64,000 bases of DNA from Actinoallomurus bryophytorum (GCF_006716425.1 NZ_VFOZ01000001.1:5208001-5272000), one strand, 5' to 3'; counted from the first letter of the stretch, positions 52,581 through 61,656 are shown. The notes: generated by a model not told the origin, from the sequence alone. Translations and numbers: made by a program.

Positions 52581-53561
52581 TCAGTGGGCGCCGTTGGAGC
52601 GCCGGGTCCTGCGGTGCGCGCCCTGGGCCCGGGGGGCCTTGACGGCCGCGCGGCCGAGCCGGACCTGCGTCAGCAGCAGCGAGAACGCCACCAGCAGCGC
52701 GGCCAGCCAGGCGGCCTGCGTGCTCGCGAGCTTCTCGAAGGTCAGCTGGTCGGCGTCGTCCGCGGTGCCGCGCATCGACTGGGTGTTGCCGGTGTTCTGC
52801 ACGACGGGCCCGGGCGCGGTCGAGGGCGTCTGCTGCGGCGCGATCGAGGGAAGCACGGCCGGGTTGCCCGACGGGGACGTCGAGCCGGTACTGCCGGAGT
52901 TCAACGGCAGGTTCGACCCACTGGTGGTCTCATTGCTGGACCCGCTCGATCCGCTGCTACCGCTCGATCCGCTACTGCCACTCGACCCACTGGAGCTCGA
53001 CGAGGACGACTTCGGCGTCTTCGTCACCTTGAGGGAGTACGGCTTGACTCCGCTGTCCACGCTGCCGGAGAACGCCTCGCCTGATACTCGAACGGTCCCG
53101 CTCGTCATCTTTGTAGAGACGGTCACCGTGAAGTCGATGTCCTGATCCGTCCCGTTACCGATGTTTCCGAGCTTGCACAGACCGGCCGAGAGCGTGCAGT
53201 GCGCACTGATGCTGGCATTCGAGTCTGTCCCGAGGCTCAGCTTCACGTCCGACACGCTCGGCTTGTCACCGGTGACATGTGCGGTGAACTTGACCGCTGT
53301 CCCGGCATGGACCGCGCTGGTACTCGCGCGAGACAGGCTCAGGTGCAGCGCCGGCTTGGGCGGCGGCGGAGTGGTAGGCGAATCCGACGGGGTCGGGGTC
53401 GCTTTCGTGGGCGACGAGGATGGTGACCCCGGAGACGTTCGCGGCGTTACCGTTGGCGATGGGGTCGCCTCCGCCAGTGCCGCCGATGCGGTGCTGCTGA
53501 CCAGGACAACTCCTGTGCCAACGGTGATGATCAGTGGGTTTCGTACCGATCGTGCGAGCAC
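52581..53561 (-). CDS. Secreted/anchored surface protein, Ser-rich
   Basis: The 326-residue protein has a signal-like start (RNPLIITVGTGVVLVSSTAS), a Thr/Pro/Ser linker to about 70, and a beta-sandwich-like domain at about 72-180 (LHLSLSRASTSAVHAGTAVK, then CTLSAGLCKLGNIGNGTDQD with a probable disulfide). A long Ser-Gly repeat (SSSSGSSGSSGSSG) follows, and a C-terminal membrane helix near 285-305 (AAWLAALLVAFSLLLTQVRL) ends in a basic tail. This is a type I anchored cell-surface protein of unknown role. Ser-Gly repeats may be expandable at the DNA level. Confidence 0.78.
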   Translation of the reverse strand: MLARSVRNPLIITVGTGVVLVSSTASAALAEATPSPTVTPRTSPGSPSSSPTKATPTPSDSPTTPPPPKPALHLSLSRASTSAVHAGTAVKFTAHVTGDKPSVSDVKLSLGTDSNASISAHCTLSAGLCKLGNIGNGTDQDIDFTVTVSTKMTSGTVRVSGEAFSGSVDSGVKPYSLKVTKTPKSSSSSSSGSSGSSGSSGSSGSSGSSNETTSGSNLPLNSGSTGSTSPSGNPAVLPSIAPQQTPSTAPGPVVQNTGNTQSMRGTADDADQLTFEKLASTQAAWLAALLVAFSLLLTQVRLGRAAVKAPRAQGAHRRTRRSNGAH

Positions 53562-53689
53562 CGCCTACAACCTCCTCAACGATCGCTTCTGATACTGACC
53601 CTACGCTTACCAAGGGTCAGGTAAGAATCATGCGATCACGTAAGGGCTGAGCAATCAACCGCCCAGGCGGAGTTGTATCCCGGTAAACC

Positions 53690-54058
53690 CTAAATGTTTT
53701 CCTCGCGTAGTTGTTCGATCTCCTCGCTGGAGATCCACGTCTGGTACACCCCGACATCGACGTTGTCCAAGCCCAGCGCCGCCGCGACCGGGGCGCGGCC
53801 GCCGGTGTACTCCAGCCGGACCCAGCCGCCGTGCTCTCCGATGATGACGAAGGGCTCGCCGCGCCAGGTGCAGTGCGTGCGTACGTAGTGCAGGCTCTCC
53901 ACCGCGTCGTCACGGACGATCGACACGAACCGGCCGGGGCGTGTCTCGGTGAAGCCCTCGGCCGGGGCGGTGGTGTAGAGGCGCACCTCGCCGTCCACGC
54001 CCGGCACCGCCTCGTAGTCCACGCCGCGCCAGCGCGCGGTGTACCCGTCCCTGATCAC
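53690..54058 (-). CDS. Small partner of the SseB-domain protein
   Basis: The 122-residue protein begins with GTG 54058, which overlaps the stop of the large gene as GTGA after a GGGGGA site, so it is translationally coupled to it. Sequence: RDGYTARWRGVDYEAVPGVD at the start, then beta-rich segments (FVSIVRDDAVESLHYVRTHC, PFVIIGEHGGWVRLEYTGGR) and a helical acidic end (YQTWISSEEIEQLREENI). No catalytic motif is seen. A small acidic protein fixed behind a large multi-domain one is typical of immunity or chaperone partners. Confidence 0.7.
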   Translation of the reverse strand: MIRDGYTARWRGVDYEAVPGVDGEVRLYTTAPAEGFTETRPGRFVSIVRDDAVESLHYVRTHCTWRGEPFVIIGEHGGWVRLEYTGGRAPVAAALGLDNVDVGVYQTWISSEEIEQLREENI

Positions 54059-56445
54059 TCTGAGTCCCCCCAGGCCAGCCGGTCGGCGTCGTACCGCGCG
54101 ACGAAGCGTTCCGAGCCGTCGCTGCTGATGGCGTACATCTCCGAACCGTGCGGCAGCCGCATGCTGTCGACCTTGTACTCGCGGATGCTGCCCGCGCTGC
54201 CCGGTGCGAAGCCGTCGCCGCCGAACGGCGGCAGCTCCACCATCCAGCCGCTGTCGCCCCAGGCTCGCACCGCCTCCTCGGACTGGCCGCCGAAGGGGAT
54301 GCGGTAGAGGCCGGAGCGGTACGCCGGCCAGCGGATGACGTGCACCTCGGTGTCGTCCGGGCCGAACGGGGAGCCCTCGCGCAGCAGGCCGAGCGACTCG
54401 TAGATCAGTTTCGGGGTGTTCAGGTCGACGACGTCCTGGACCCGGTGCACGAAACCGGCCACCCGGTCGTAGGCCTGTTCCAAATGCCAGGCGACCTGTT
54501 CGTGCGGCACGACCTTCTGCATGATCGCCCAGGCGCCGGGGGGCGCGTCCGCGGCGCCGCCGGAGTCGTCCCGGCGGGATCCGGCCCGCGTGGGTGCGCT
54601 CTCCAGAGGTGCGGGCTCGAGGCCCGGCGCCTCGGTGGCGGCCGGCGGGACGTCGGCCTGCGGCGGCGTGGCCTCCGGCATGCTCATCGGAGCCGACGCC
54701 GAGGCGGCGAGCGCGCGGATCTGGTCGCCGGACAGCGCGACCTCGATGGGGGTGCCCGGGTTGACCGACACCGACCAGTCGTGTTCGGGCCAGGCGGTGA
54801 TCAGCTCCGCGAACGTCGGCATGACGAAGCCGGTCGTGCCGACCGCGGCCTTCATCCAGTCGAAGGAGGTGAAGGCGAGTACGGACGGGCGGCCGTGTAC
54901 CTGGACCGAGGACCACGGGAACTCCGCGTCGCCGGGCCGCGTCTGCACGGCCGGCGGCGTACGGCTCCAGACCGGCAGGAACACCGTGGTGTCCAGCAGG
55001 ACCTTGACGACCATCTCCGGGTCGCTCCGCACGTCGAACATCTGGCGTTCGGCGTCGCTCTGGGCCGGGAAGTCGTCCGCCAGCCGGGCGGCCGCGTCGG
55101 CGTCCACCTGGAGCGACATGCCCGTGACGCGGTCACCGGGGATCGAGGCGCCGATCGCGGTGCCGCCGTTGATGACCAGCTCCAGCGCGGGGTCCGGCCA
55201 GAACCGCAGCACCTTGGCGAGATCGGACAGCACGAACGGATGGCCGCCCATCGCGTCCCGCATCCGGCCCGGCCCGGTGTAGAGAGGCACGACCGGGCGC
55301 CCGGAGGAGTCGTCCATGTACCACTGGAACCCCGGCCGTCCGGGGGCCAGCAACAGGTCCCCGCCCTCGACGACCGGCACCCAGATCTGGCGTACGCCCA
55401 GCAGGGTCCGCAGGAACTCCTTGCGGTCGCCCCGCGAGGCCGCGTCGAGAAGCGTGCGCTCCTCGGCGTCGAGCGGCGTGAACTCCGCCTCCGCGGTGAA
55501 GTGCAGCACGACGGGCGACTCGTCGACCTCGAAGGGCCCGTCGAGCGGCCGTGGCTCGATCGGCGGCGGCCCATCCGGCACGGGTGCGTCCGGCAGCGGC
55601 GGAGCGGCCTCCGGCGACGGCAGGGGAGGAAGGGGCGAGACCGGCTCCGCGACCGGAGCCGGCACCGGCACCGGAACGGGCGCCATGGGAGCGGGCGGCA
55701 CCGGAACGGCCTGCGGCGGTGGCGGAGGAACGGCGTCGGGGAGCGGCGCCGCCTCGGGTACGAGTGAGGCGCCGTCGTGGGCCGGCGGGGGTGGAACGGC
55801 ACCGTCGTGGGCGCGCAGCGGCGGAACGTCGCGCATGGTCACCGACAGCAGGTCGTCCGAGGCCGTGCCCGGATGCGGCACTTCTTCTCCGGGCGGGGCC
55901 GGCGGGACGCCGTGGTCCGACGCGAGGGGCGGCGGGGTCTGCGCCTGTTCGCCGTCCGGCAGTGGCGGCGCGGCGTGGAGGGACCCTGTCTCCGCCGCGG
56001 GCGGCGGAACGTCCTGTGGTGGGGACTCGCCCGGGATCGGGGCGATGCCCGCGGTGAGCTGACCGATGAACCACGCGGGCAGGTAGCCCTCGATGGGCAG
56101 CCCGGAGTTCAGCGCGAGCCACCACTCCTGGTCCGGCCACGTACGCGCCATGTCGGCCAGCGTCATGCGGACGAACTGCTGGTAGGTGGGGCCGAGGCAG
56201 GCCTGCCCGGCCTCACTGGAGGTGTAGGCGAGCACATGCGTGCGCCCGTCGCGACTGCTCGTCGGCCAGGTGAACGCCGCCGGGTTGGCGGAGTTCGGAT
56301 CGCCCTCGCCCGGCGGCAGTGGAACGTGGAGTTCAGCCCCGCTCACGAGTGCGAAGTAGGCGTCTTGGTCGCCATCGCGCAGCGCGTCACGGAGCTGGTG
56401 CTCGAGTTGGTTCGCGGGCTCCCACGCGTCGGTCAATGTCGCCAC
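54055..56445 (-). CDS. Multi-SseB-domain protein with C-terminal effector-like region
   Basis: The 796-residue protein has one SseB-type domain at about 1-135 (LEHQLRDALRDGDQDAYFAL, then AGQACLGPTYQQFVRMTLAD). A long Pro/Ala/Val linker (about 140-305) leads to two more SseB-type domains (about 325-470 and 480-600). The last part (about 640-796) has KLIYESLGLLREGSPFGPDD, VIRWPAYRSGLYRIPFGGQS and MRLPHGSEMYAISSDGSERF. SseB domains are frequent in actinobacterial cytosolic and contact-dependent proteins; the C-terminal segment recurs with small coupled partners. Signal peptide and membrane helices are absent. It may be a polymorphic-type effector or a regulatory scaffold; sequence alone does not say. 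Confidence 0.72.
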   Translation of the reverse strand: MATLTDAWEPANQLEHQLRDALRDGDQDAYFALVSGAELHVPLPPGEGDPNSANPAAFTWPTSSRDGRTHVLAYTSSEAGQACLGPTYQQFVRMTLADMARTWPDQEWWLALNSGLPIEGYLPAWFIGQLTAGIAPIPGESPPQDVPPPAAETGSLHAAPPLPDGEQAQTPPPLASDHGVPPAPPGEEVPHPGTASDDLLSVTMRDVPPLRAHDGAVPPPPAHDGASLVPEAAPLPDAVPPPPPQAVPVPPAPMAPVPVPVPAPVAEPVSPLPPLPSPEAAPPLPDAPVPDGPPPIEPRPLDGPFEVDESPVVLHFTAEAEFTPLDAEERTLLDAASRGDRKEFLRTLLGVRQIWVPVVEGGDLLLAPGRPGFQWYMDDSSGRPVVPLYTGPGRMRDAMGGHPFVLSDLAKVLRFWPDPALELVINGGTAIGASIPGDRVTGMSLQVDADAAARLADDFPAQSDAERQMFDVRSDPEMVVKVLLDTTVFLPVWSRTPPAVQTRPGDAEFPWSSVQVHGRPSVLAFTSFDWMKAAVGTTGFVMPTFAELITAWPEHDWSVSVNPGTPIEVALSGDQIRALAASASAPMSMPEATPPQADVPPAATEAPGLEPAPLESAPTRAGSRRDDSGGAADAPPGAWAIMQKVVPHEQVAWHLEQAYDRVAGFVHRVQDVVDLNTPKLIYESLGLLREGSPFGPDDTEVHVIRWPAYRSGLYRIPFGGQSEEAVRAWGDSGWMVELPPFGGDGFAPGSAGSIREYKVDSMRLPHGSEMYAISSDGSERFVARYDADRLAWGDSE

Positions 56446-56592
56446 CCCCCGGAAGCTCGATTGCGGAGGCGTCCACCGTACCCGGATGAAACCGGCGGTG
56501 CTGCGGAGTATGCCGAGTCGGGTGGGACGGCGGGGTGCTCTCCGGACATCTGCCCCGGCTTCTCGCCGTGCCGCGCGGCCGACATGCGTGTT

Positions 56593-57846
56593 TCAGCCAG
56601 CGAGTCGGCGCAGTGCGGTCAGCAGCCGGTCGATGTGCCGCTCGGTCGTGCCGATGCCGAAGCTCGCGCGCAGGGCGGTGCCCTCGCCGCCCTGGCAGTC
56701 GCCGGATCCGTCGGCGAGCAGCCGCCGCAGGAACGGATGCGCGCAGAACTTCCCGTCGCGTACCCCGATGCCGTACCGGTCCGACAGCTCGACGGCGATC
56801 GCGCGTGAGTCACGGCCCTCGACGACGAACGACACGATGCCGACGCGCGGGCTCGGCTCGCCCCACAGGGACAGCTCGCGTACGCCGGGGATGGCGGCCA
56901 GGCCGTCGCGCAGGCGGTTCAGGAGCCGCTCCTCGGTCGCGACGAGAGCGTCCCAGTCGGTGAGCGCCTCGCATGCCGCGGCGAGCGCCACGACGCCGAG
57001 GACGTTCGGGGTGCCGGCCTCGTGCCGCTGCTGCGGGTCGGCGGACCACCGCACCTGGGCCTCGTCCACGCCCGCGGTCGCGCCGCCGCCGAGGAGATAG
57101 GGCTCGGCGGCGCGCAGCCAGTCGGCCCGGCCGACGAGGCAGCCCGCTCCGAACGGCGCGTACAGCTTGTGCCCGGAGAAGGCCACGTAGTCCACGTCGA
57201 GCGCGGTCATGTCGAAGGGCCGGTGGGGTACGGCCTGCGCCGCATCCACCGCGATGCGGGCGCCGTGCTCGCGGGCGACGTGGGAGAGCTCGGCGACCGG
57301 CCACAGCTCACCGGTCACGTTGGAGGCCGCCGTGACGACGAGCAGGCGCGGACCGGCCGGCGCCGACCGCAGCGCCTCTCCGGCCGCGGCGACCGCCTCC
57401 GCCGGGGACCCGGGCGCCGGCAGCCGTACGACCCGGCTGCCGCGCTGCCACGGGAGCAGGCTCGCGTGGTGCTCGGTCTCGAAGACCACGACGGTCGTGC
57501 CGGGGGGCAGCGCGTGGGCGAGGAGGTTCATCGCGTCGGTCGTGTTACGGGTGAACACCACCGCGTCACGCTTCCACGCCCCGACGAAGTTTCGTACGGT
57601 GTCCCGCGCTTGTTCGTACCGGTCGGTCGTCACCTGAGAGGCGTAACCCGCCCCCCGGTGCACGCTGCTGTAGTACGGCAGGGCCGTGTCGATGGCGTTC
57701 CGCACCGCCTCGAGACAGGGCGCGCTCGCGGCGTAGTCGAGGTTGGAGTAGGGCACCGTCCCACCGGCGGAGACGGGTACGGGGACGTCCTCGCCGACGA
57801 CGCGCAGGGCGGAACGAACGGGCGGGAGATCGATGACAGCGGACAA
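56593..57846 (-). CDS. Class V aminotransferase/cysteine desulfurase-like, riboswitch-controlled
   Basis: The 417-residue protein is a PLP enzyme of the NifS/SufS/CsdA type: NLDYAASAPCLEAVRNAIDT, FTRNTTDAMNLLAHALPPGT, VVTAASNVTGELWPVAELSH, ARIAVDAAQAVPHRPFDMTA and VAFSGHKLYAPFGAGCLVGR with the PLP lysine in SGHKL. A C-terminal segment DGKFCAHPFLRRLL holds a cysteine near the usual sulfur-carrier position. It should release sulfur or act on a cysteine-like substrate. TTG 57846 has GGAGGGCG upstream. The SAM-IV-type aptamer in front means it is made when S-adenosylmethionine is low, so it belongs to methionine/sulfur supply. Confidence 0.86.
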   Translation of the reverse strand: MSAVIDLPPVRSALRVVGEDVPVPVSAGGTVPYSNLDYAASAPCLEAVRNAIDTALPYYSSVHRGAGYASQVTTDRYEQARDTVRNFVGAWKRDAVVFTRNTTDAMNLLAHALPPGTTVVVFETEHHASLLPWQRGSRVVRLPAPGSPAEAVAAAGEALRSAPAGPRLLVVTAASNVTGELWPVAELSHVAREHGARIAVDAAQAVPHRPFDMTALDVDYVAFSGHKLYAPFGAGCLVGRADWLRAAEPYLLGGGATAGVDEAQVRWSADPQQRHEAGTPNVLGVVALAAACEALTDWDALVATEERLLNRLRDGLAAIPGVRELSLWGEPSPRVGIVSFVVEGRDSRAIAVELSDRYGIGVRDGKFCAHPFLRRLLADGSGDCQGGEGTALRASFGIGTTERHIDRLLTALRRLAG

Positions 57847-57870
57847 GGCACGCCCTCCAGCGGGACCATG

Positions 57871-57888
57871 GGACCCCGCGAGGGGTCC
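57871..57888 (-). promoter_or_regulatory. Hairpin between riboswitch and start
   Basis: GGACCCC and GGGGTCC flank GCGA, between the aptamer and the ribosome site (57851-57858). It is a possible expression platform. Confidence 0.45.
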
Positions 57889-57896
57889 GCGCTTGC

Positions 57897-58001
57897 CCGG
57901 CACGATCGTGCCGGACCTGGTCATCACCCGGGGCACCCCGCCACGGACGGAGGGTTGCCGGCCAGCTAGCCGGGGCTTGACGCTGGCGCTCGTGACCTGA
58001 T
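57897..58001 (-). ncRNA. SAM-IV-type riboswitch
   Basis: On the minus strand the leader contains, in order, CAGGTCACGAGCGCCAGCGT, CAAGCCCCGGCTAGCTGGCC, GGCAACCCTCC, GGGGTGCCCCGGGTG and ATGACCAGGTC, the conserved wording of the SAM-IV aptamer (GCCAGCGTCAAGCCCCGGC, CGGCAACCCTCC and GGTGCCCCGGGTGA blocks). The 5' GGTCA and 3' TGACC-like ends can pair. A palindromic hairpin (CCGGCACGATCGTGCCGG, 57897-57914) follows directly. It senses S-adenosylmethionine and should turn the downstream aminotransferase off at high SAM. Confidence 0.85.
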
Positions 58002-58019
58002 GGAGAGAATACAACACCC

Positions 58020-58071
58020 GCCCGAAGTGACCGCTTTGAGCCTCGTAGGAGGCCCAAAGCGGCTTCGGGCG
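58020..58071 (-). terminator. Long hairpin after the PBP gene
   Basis: GCCCGAAG, CCGCTTTG and GCCTC pair with GAGGC, CAAAGCGG and CTTCGGGC, 13 bases after the PBP stop. The stem has only small interruptions. Because the riboswitch leader starts just beyond, it also insulates that transcript. Confidence 0.72.
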
Positions 58072-58083
58072 GGTGGTCCGCGA

Positions 58084-60666
58084 TCAGCCGGACAGATCCG
58101 GGAAGGCGTCGCTCTGCCGGTGCCGCTGGGGGGCGCCGGTCGGCGGCGGCTCGCCCGGCGGCCCGGTCGGGTCGCCCGTCGGCGGCGGCACCGGATGCGT
58201 CGGCTCGCCCGTGGGCTGTGAGGGTCGCGACCCGGACGGGCGCGGGCGCGGCACGGTCGGCCCGGCGGGCGACCGCACGCCACCGCCGCCGGTGTAGACC
58301 GACGGTGAGCCGAAGGACTTGGGCGGCAGGTCCAGCACCCGGTCGGCCTGCACCATGTACGAGCGCCAGATCCTCGCCGGCAGGTCACCGCCGTAGATGG
58401 TGTAGCCGGGGATGCTGAGCGGCTTGTTGTCGGTACGGAAGATCCCCACCGAGGCCGCCAGCTGCGGCACGAACCCGTTGAACCAGACCTGCTTGCCGTC
58501 ACTGGTCGTGCCGGTCTTGCCGGCCGCGTTGCGGTCGGGCAGAGCCGCGTTGGTGCCGGTGCCCGCGTCGACGACCCGCTGCATCGCGTACGTCGCGTCC
58601 CGCGCCACGGTCTGGCTGAACGCCTTCCTCTGGGTCACGTCCGGCTTTCGGGTCTTGCCGTCGTTGTCGCTCACCGACTTGATCACGTGGGGCGCGTGAT
58701 AGGTGCCCTCGGCGGCGAACGTCGCGTAGCCGGCCGCCTGCTGCTCGACGCTGACGTCCGCGACCCCGAGCGGCAGCGTGGCCGCGTCCTTGTGCGGTTC
58801 GAGCTGCTTGTCCGGGATCCCGGCCTTCTCCGCCGTGGCCACCACCTTGTCGAGCCCGACCTTCTGGCCCAGGTTGATGTAGGCGGTGTTGATCGAGTCC
58901 TGTGTCGCGGTGACGAGGTTGACCATGCCGAAGTTCTCGTTCTGGTCGTTGTGCAGCGCGACCCCGGCGAACGTCTGCGGCGAGCTGCCGTCGACGTAGG
59001 TGTTGAGACTCTCGCCGTCGGTCAGGGCGGCGGCGAGGACGTAGGGCTTGAAGCCCGAACCGGCCTGGACCTTGGCGTCGAAGGCGTTGTTGAACTGCTG
59101 GTCGATGTAGTCCTTGCCGCCGTAGAACGCGTTGATCTCGCCGTTGGAGGGGTTGATCGAGACGAGCCCGGTCAGCACTTTCTTCGGGGTGCCGGCCGGG
59201 GTGTTGCTCAGGACCGCCTGCCGCGCGGCGGCCATGAGGTCCTTGTCGAACGTCGTCTTGATCTTCAAGCCGCCCATGTTGATCTGGTTGTCGGTGTACC
59301 CCATGGTGCGCAGCTCGGCCTTGGCCTGGCTGACCATGTATCCCTTGTCACCGGCGAAGATCGATTTTTGCTTCTGCTTCTCCGGCGTGGGGAACTTCAT
59401 CACCGCCGCCTGCTGGGGGGTGATGCTGCCCATCTGGACCATGCCGTTCACGACGTACTGCCAGCGTGCCTGCATGTACGCCTGGGCGCCGGGCACCGTG
59501 AGGTCACCCGCGTACGACGGCACCTGGATCGCCGCGGCGAGGTAGGCGCCCTCGGCGGGCGTCAGCTGGCGGACGTGCTTGCCGTAGTACGCCTCGGCGG
59601 CGGACTCGATGCTGTACGCGTCGCGGCCGAAGTAGATCGTGTTGAGGTACTGCTGGAGGATCCAGTCCTTGTTCTTCTCGCGCGACACCTTCAGCGCGAT
59701 CATGATCTCTTTGAGCTTCCGGCTGGCCGTACGGTCCTGGCTGAGACCGCTGTAGTAGTTGCGGACCAGCTGCTGGGTGATGGTCGAGCCGCCCTGGGGC
59801 GAGCCGCCGGTCAGCGTCGCCCACACGGCGCGCGCCGAACCCTTCACCGATACGCCCGAGTCGCTGTAGAAGCTGCGGTTCTCCGCCGAGATGACGGCGT
59901 CGCGCACCTGCTGGGGCACGGCGTTCAGGTCGACCGGGCGGCGGTCGAAGTCGCCCGAGCGCGCGATCACGGTCTTGCCGTCGCTGTAGTAGAACACCGA
60001 CTGCTGCGCCTTGGCGGTGGGCTGCGTCGAGCTGGGGACCGGCGTCATCAGGTAGATGATCACAAAACCGATGACGGGCAGCAGCACGAGGACACCGAGC
60101 ACGTACGCGGCGCGCCGCGCGTACTTGATGCGGCGGTCCTGCTGCTTCTTCGGCTTCTTGCCTCCGGGCGCTCCCTTGGCCGCGGCCGCCGCGACCCGTA
60201 CGCGGGCGGCCGGGGTGACTGGGGGCGCCTTCTTCTCGTCTTCGCCTTCGGGGCCGTCGCCGTTCGGCGGCACCAGCTTCGGCCTGGTCTCGTCGGCGGA
60301 GACCGGGTGTGTCCGCTCGAGATCGCTCCCGGACGCCGGACCGGCCGTCTCACCCGTGTCGTCCGTGTCGTCCGTGTCGCCGGGTTCTGCGGCGTTCGCG
60401 GCGGGCGCTTCGTCCTCGTCCTCGCCGTCGGACCTGTCGCCGTCGTCGTCCTCGGGAACCGGAGGCTTGCCGGTGCCCGAAGGCTCGGCGGATTCGTGGG
60501 CGGAATTGCTCTGGGTGGATTCGTCCGCCGTTGTTTCGTCCGCCGGACCCGGGCCGTCCTTGTCCGCGCTTTCTTGTGGCGTCGCGCCGTCTTCGCCCGG
60601 ATCGCGCCGCGGGTCGCCGTCCTCGGGCCCGCCTACGTCGCCGCCATTTACCTTCTTGTCAGACAT
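58084..60666 (-). CDS. Class A penicillin-binding protein (bifunctional)
   Basis: The 860-residue protein has an acidic cytoplasmic N-terminus (about 1-180, rich in Glu/Asp/Gly/Pro), one membrane helix near 187-208 (YVLGVLVLLPVIGFVIIYLM) and a GT51 transglycosylase domain (about 235-420; AVISAENRSFYSDSGVSVKG, GGSTITQQLVRN, LKEIMIALKVSREKNKDWIL). The transpeptidase domain follows (about 480-790) with the active serine in GSGFKP (SxxK), SIN in DSINTAYINLG and KTG in AGKTGTTSDG. The C-terminal 90 residues are Pro/Gly-rich. It polymerises and cross-links peptidoglycan. The long acidic N-terminus is characteristic of actinomycete PonA-type proteins. Confidence 0.95.
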   Translation of the reverse strand: MSDKKVNGGDVGGPEDGDPRRDPGEDGATPQESADKDGPGPADETTADESTQSNSAHESAEPSGTGKPPVPEDDDGDRSDGEDEDEAPAANAAEPGDTDDTDDTGETAGPASGSDLERTHPVSADETRPKLVPPNGDGPEGEDEKKAPPVTPAARVRVAAAAAKGAPGGKKPKKQQDRRIKYARRAAYVLGVLVLLPVIGFVIIYLMTPVPSSTQPTAKAQQSVFYYSDGKTVIARSGDFDRRPVDLNAVPQQVRDAVISAENRSFYSDSGVSVKGSARAVWATLTGGSPQGGSTITQQLVRNYYSGLSQDRTASRKLKEIMIALKVSREKNKDWILQQYLNTIYFGRDAYSIESAAEAYYGKHVRQLTPAEGAYLAAAIQVPSYAGDLTVPGAQAYMQARWQYVVNGMVQMGSITPQQAAVMKFPTPEKQKQKSIFAGDKGYMVSQAKAELRTMGYTDNQINMGGLKIKTTFDKDLMAAARQAVLSNTPAGTPKKVLTGLVSINPSNGEINAFYGGKDYIDQQFNNAFDAKVQAGSGFKPYVLAAALTDGESLNTYVDGSSPQTFAGVALHNDQNENFGMVNLVTATQDSINTAYINLGQKVGLDKVVATAEKAGIPDKQLEPHKDAATLPLGVADVSVEQQAAGYATFAAEGTYHAPHVIKSVSDNDGKTRKPDVTQRKAFSQTVARDATYAMQRVVDAGTGTNAALPDRNAAGKTGTTSDGKQVWFNGFVPQLAASVGIFRTDNKPLSIPGYTIYGGDLPARIWRSYMVQADRVLDLPPKSFGSPSVYTGGGGVRSPAGPTVPRPRPSGSRPSQPTGEPTHPVPPPTGDPTGPPGEPPPTGAPQRHRQSDAFPDLSG

Positions 60667-60770
60667 ATCGGGCTCCCCAGCCCCTGATGCCGCCGTTAAT
60701 GACCTTCACCCATCCCCCGTGACCTGCCGGAGCTCGCGAACACGCCCAAAGGGGTTCGGCTGATCGGTTC

Positions 60771-60818
60771 AGCCGCAGTGGGCCTCCGGGGTCTTGACGA
60801 TCCTAGGCCACTGCGGCT
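60771..60818 (-). terminator. Terminator of the amino-sugar operon
   Basis: AGCCGCAGTGG pairs perfectly with CCACTGCGGCT around a 26-base loop, 10 bases after the aldolase stop. Confidence 0.65.
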
Positions 60819-60828
60819 AAGGATTCCG

Positions 60829-61656
60829 TTAGGCAGTGGCGAGTACCGCGCCGAGCAGCCGCGCGACTTCGCGCGCCACGGCGTCGCGTCCGGGGGCCAA
60901 ATATTTCCGCGTATCCACGATGTTCGGGTTGCTCGCCAGATATCCGCGTACGGCGTCGGTGAAAACCCGATTGAGGTGTGTCGCGATGTTGACCTTGGAG
61001 ATGCCGGCCGCGATGGCGCGGGTGAGGTCGACGTCGGGCACGCCGGATGACCCGTGCAGCACGAGCGGCACCGGCAGGGTGTCGCGCAGCCGGGCGATCA
61101 GGTCCAGGTCGACCGCCGCCGTACGGTCGGTCATCGCGCGCGAGGTGCCGACCGCCACCGCGAGGGCGTCGACGCCGGTCGCGGCGACGAAGCGCGCCGC
61201 CTCCTCCGGGTCGGTGCGGGCGCCGGGCGCGTGCACGCCGTCCTTGCCGCCCACCTCGCCGAGCTCGGCCTCCACCCATACGCCGTGGTCATGGCACCAG
61301 GCGGTCACCTCCGCGGTCGCCTCGACGTTGCGGTCGTAGTCCAGCGCCGACGCGTCGTACATCACCGAACCCAGGCCGATCGCGACCGCCTCGCGTACGA
61401 GCTCGGCGGAGGTCGCGTGGTCGAGGTGGACCGCGACGGGCACCTCGGCGGTACGCGCGGCGGCCAGCGTCGCGACCGCGATCGGCTCCAGCGTGCCGTG
61501 GTAGTGCACGCAGTTCTCGCTGATCTGCAGCACGACCGGCAGGCCGGCCGCCTCGGCGCCCGAGATCAGGGCCTCGGCCTGTTCGAGCAGGACGACGTTG
61601 AACGCGCCGACTCCGCGTGCGGTCCTGACTATTTCTCCTGTGGAGACGAGGGGCAT
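60829..61656 (-). CDS. Class II fructose/tagatose-bisphosphate aldolase
   Basis: The 275-residue protein is a zinc aldolase of the KbaY/GatY/FbaA group: GAFNVVLLEQAEALISGAEA, VPVAVHLDHATSAELVREAV (zinc His and catalytic Asp in HLDHA), MYDASALDYDRN, VEAELGEVGGKDGV (zinc Glu) and VPLVLHGSSGVPDVDL (zinc His). It cleaves a ketose 1,6-bisphosphate to DHAP and glyceraldehyde 3-phosphate. In this operon with NagA, a sugar kinase and a ROK kinase, tagatose-1,6-bisphosphate from N-acetylgalactosamine use is as likely as fructose-1,6-bisphosphate. Its ATG lies inside the end of the PfkB-type gene. Confidence 0.9.
   Translation of the reverse strand: MPLVSTGEIVRTARGVGAFNVVLLEQAEALISGAEAAGLPVVLQISENCVHYHGTLEPIAVATLAAARTAEVPVAVHLDHATSAELVREAVAIGLGSVMYDASALDYDRNVEATAEVTAWCHDHGVWVEAELGEVGGKDGVHAPGARTDPEEAARFVAATGVDALAVAVGTSRAMTDRTAAVDLDLIARLRDTLPVPLVLHGSSGVPDVDLTRAIAAGISKVNIATHLNRVFTDAVRGYLASNPNIVDTRKYLAPGRDAVAREVARLLGAVLATA

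Noticed and set aside
53690-54916. A 408-codon open frame covering the small partner gene
   Set aside because: The upstream part is a shadow of the SseB-domain gene; the ribosome site and GTGA overlap place the real start at 54058.
58687-60687. 666-codon plus-strand open frame opposite the PBP gene
   Set aside because: Antisense shadow with no family resemblance; the minus strand holds complete PBP motifs.
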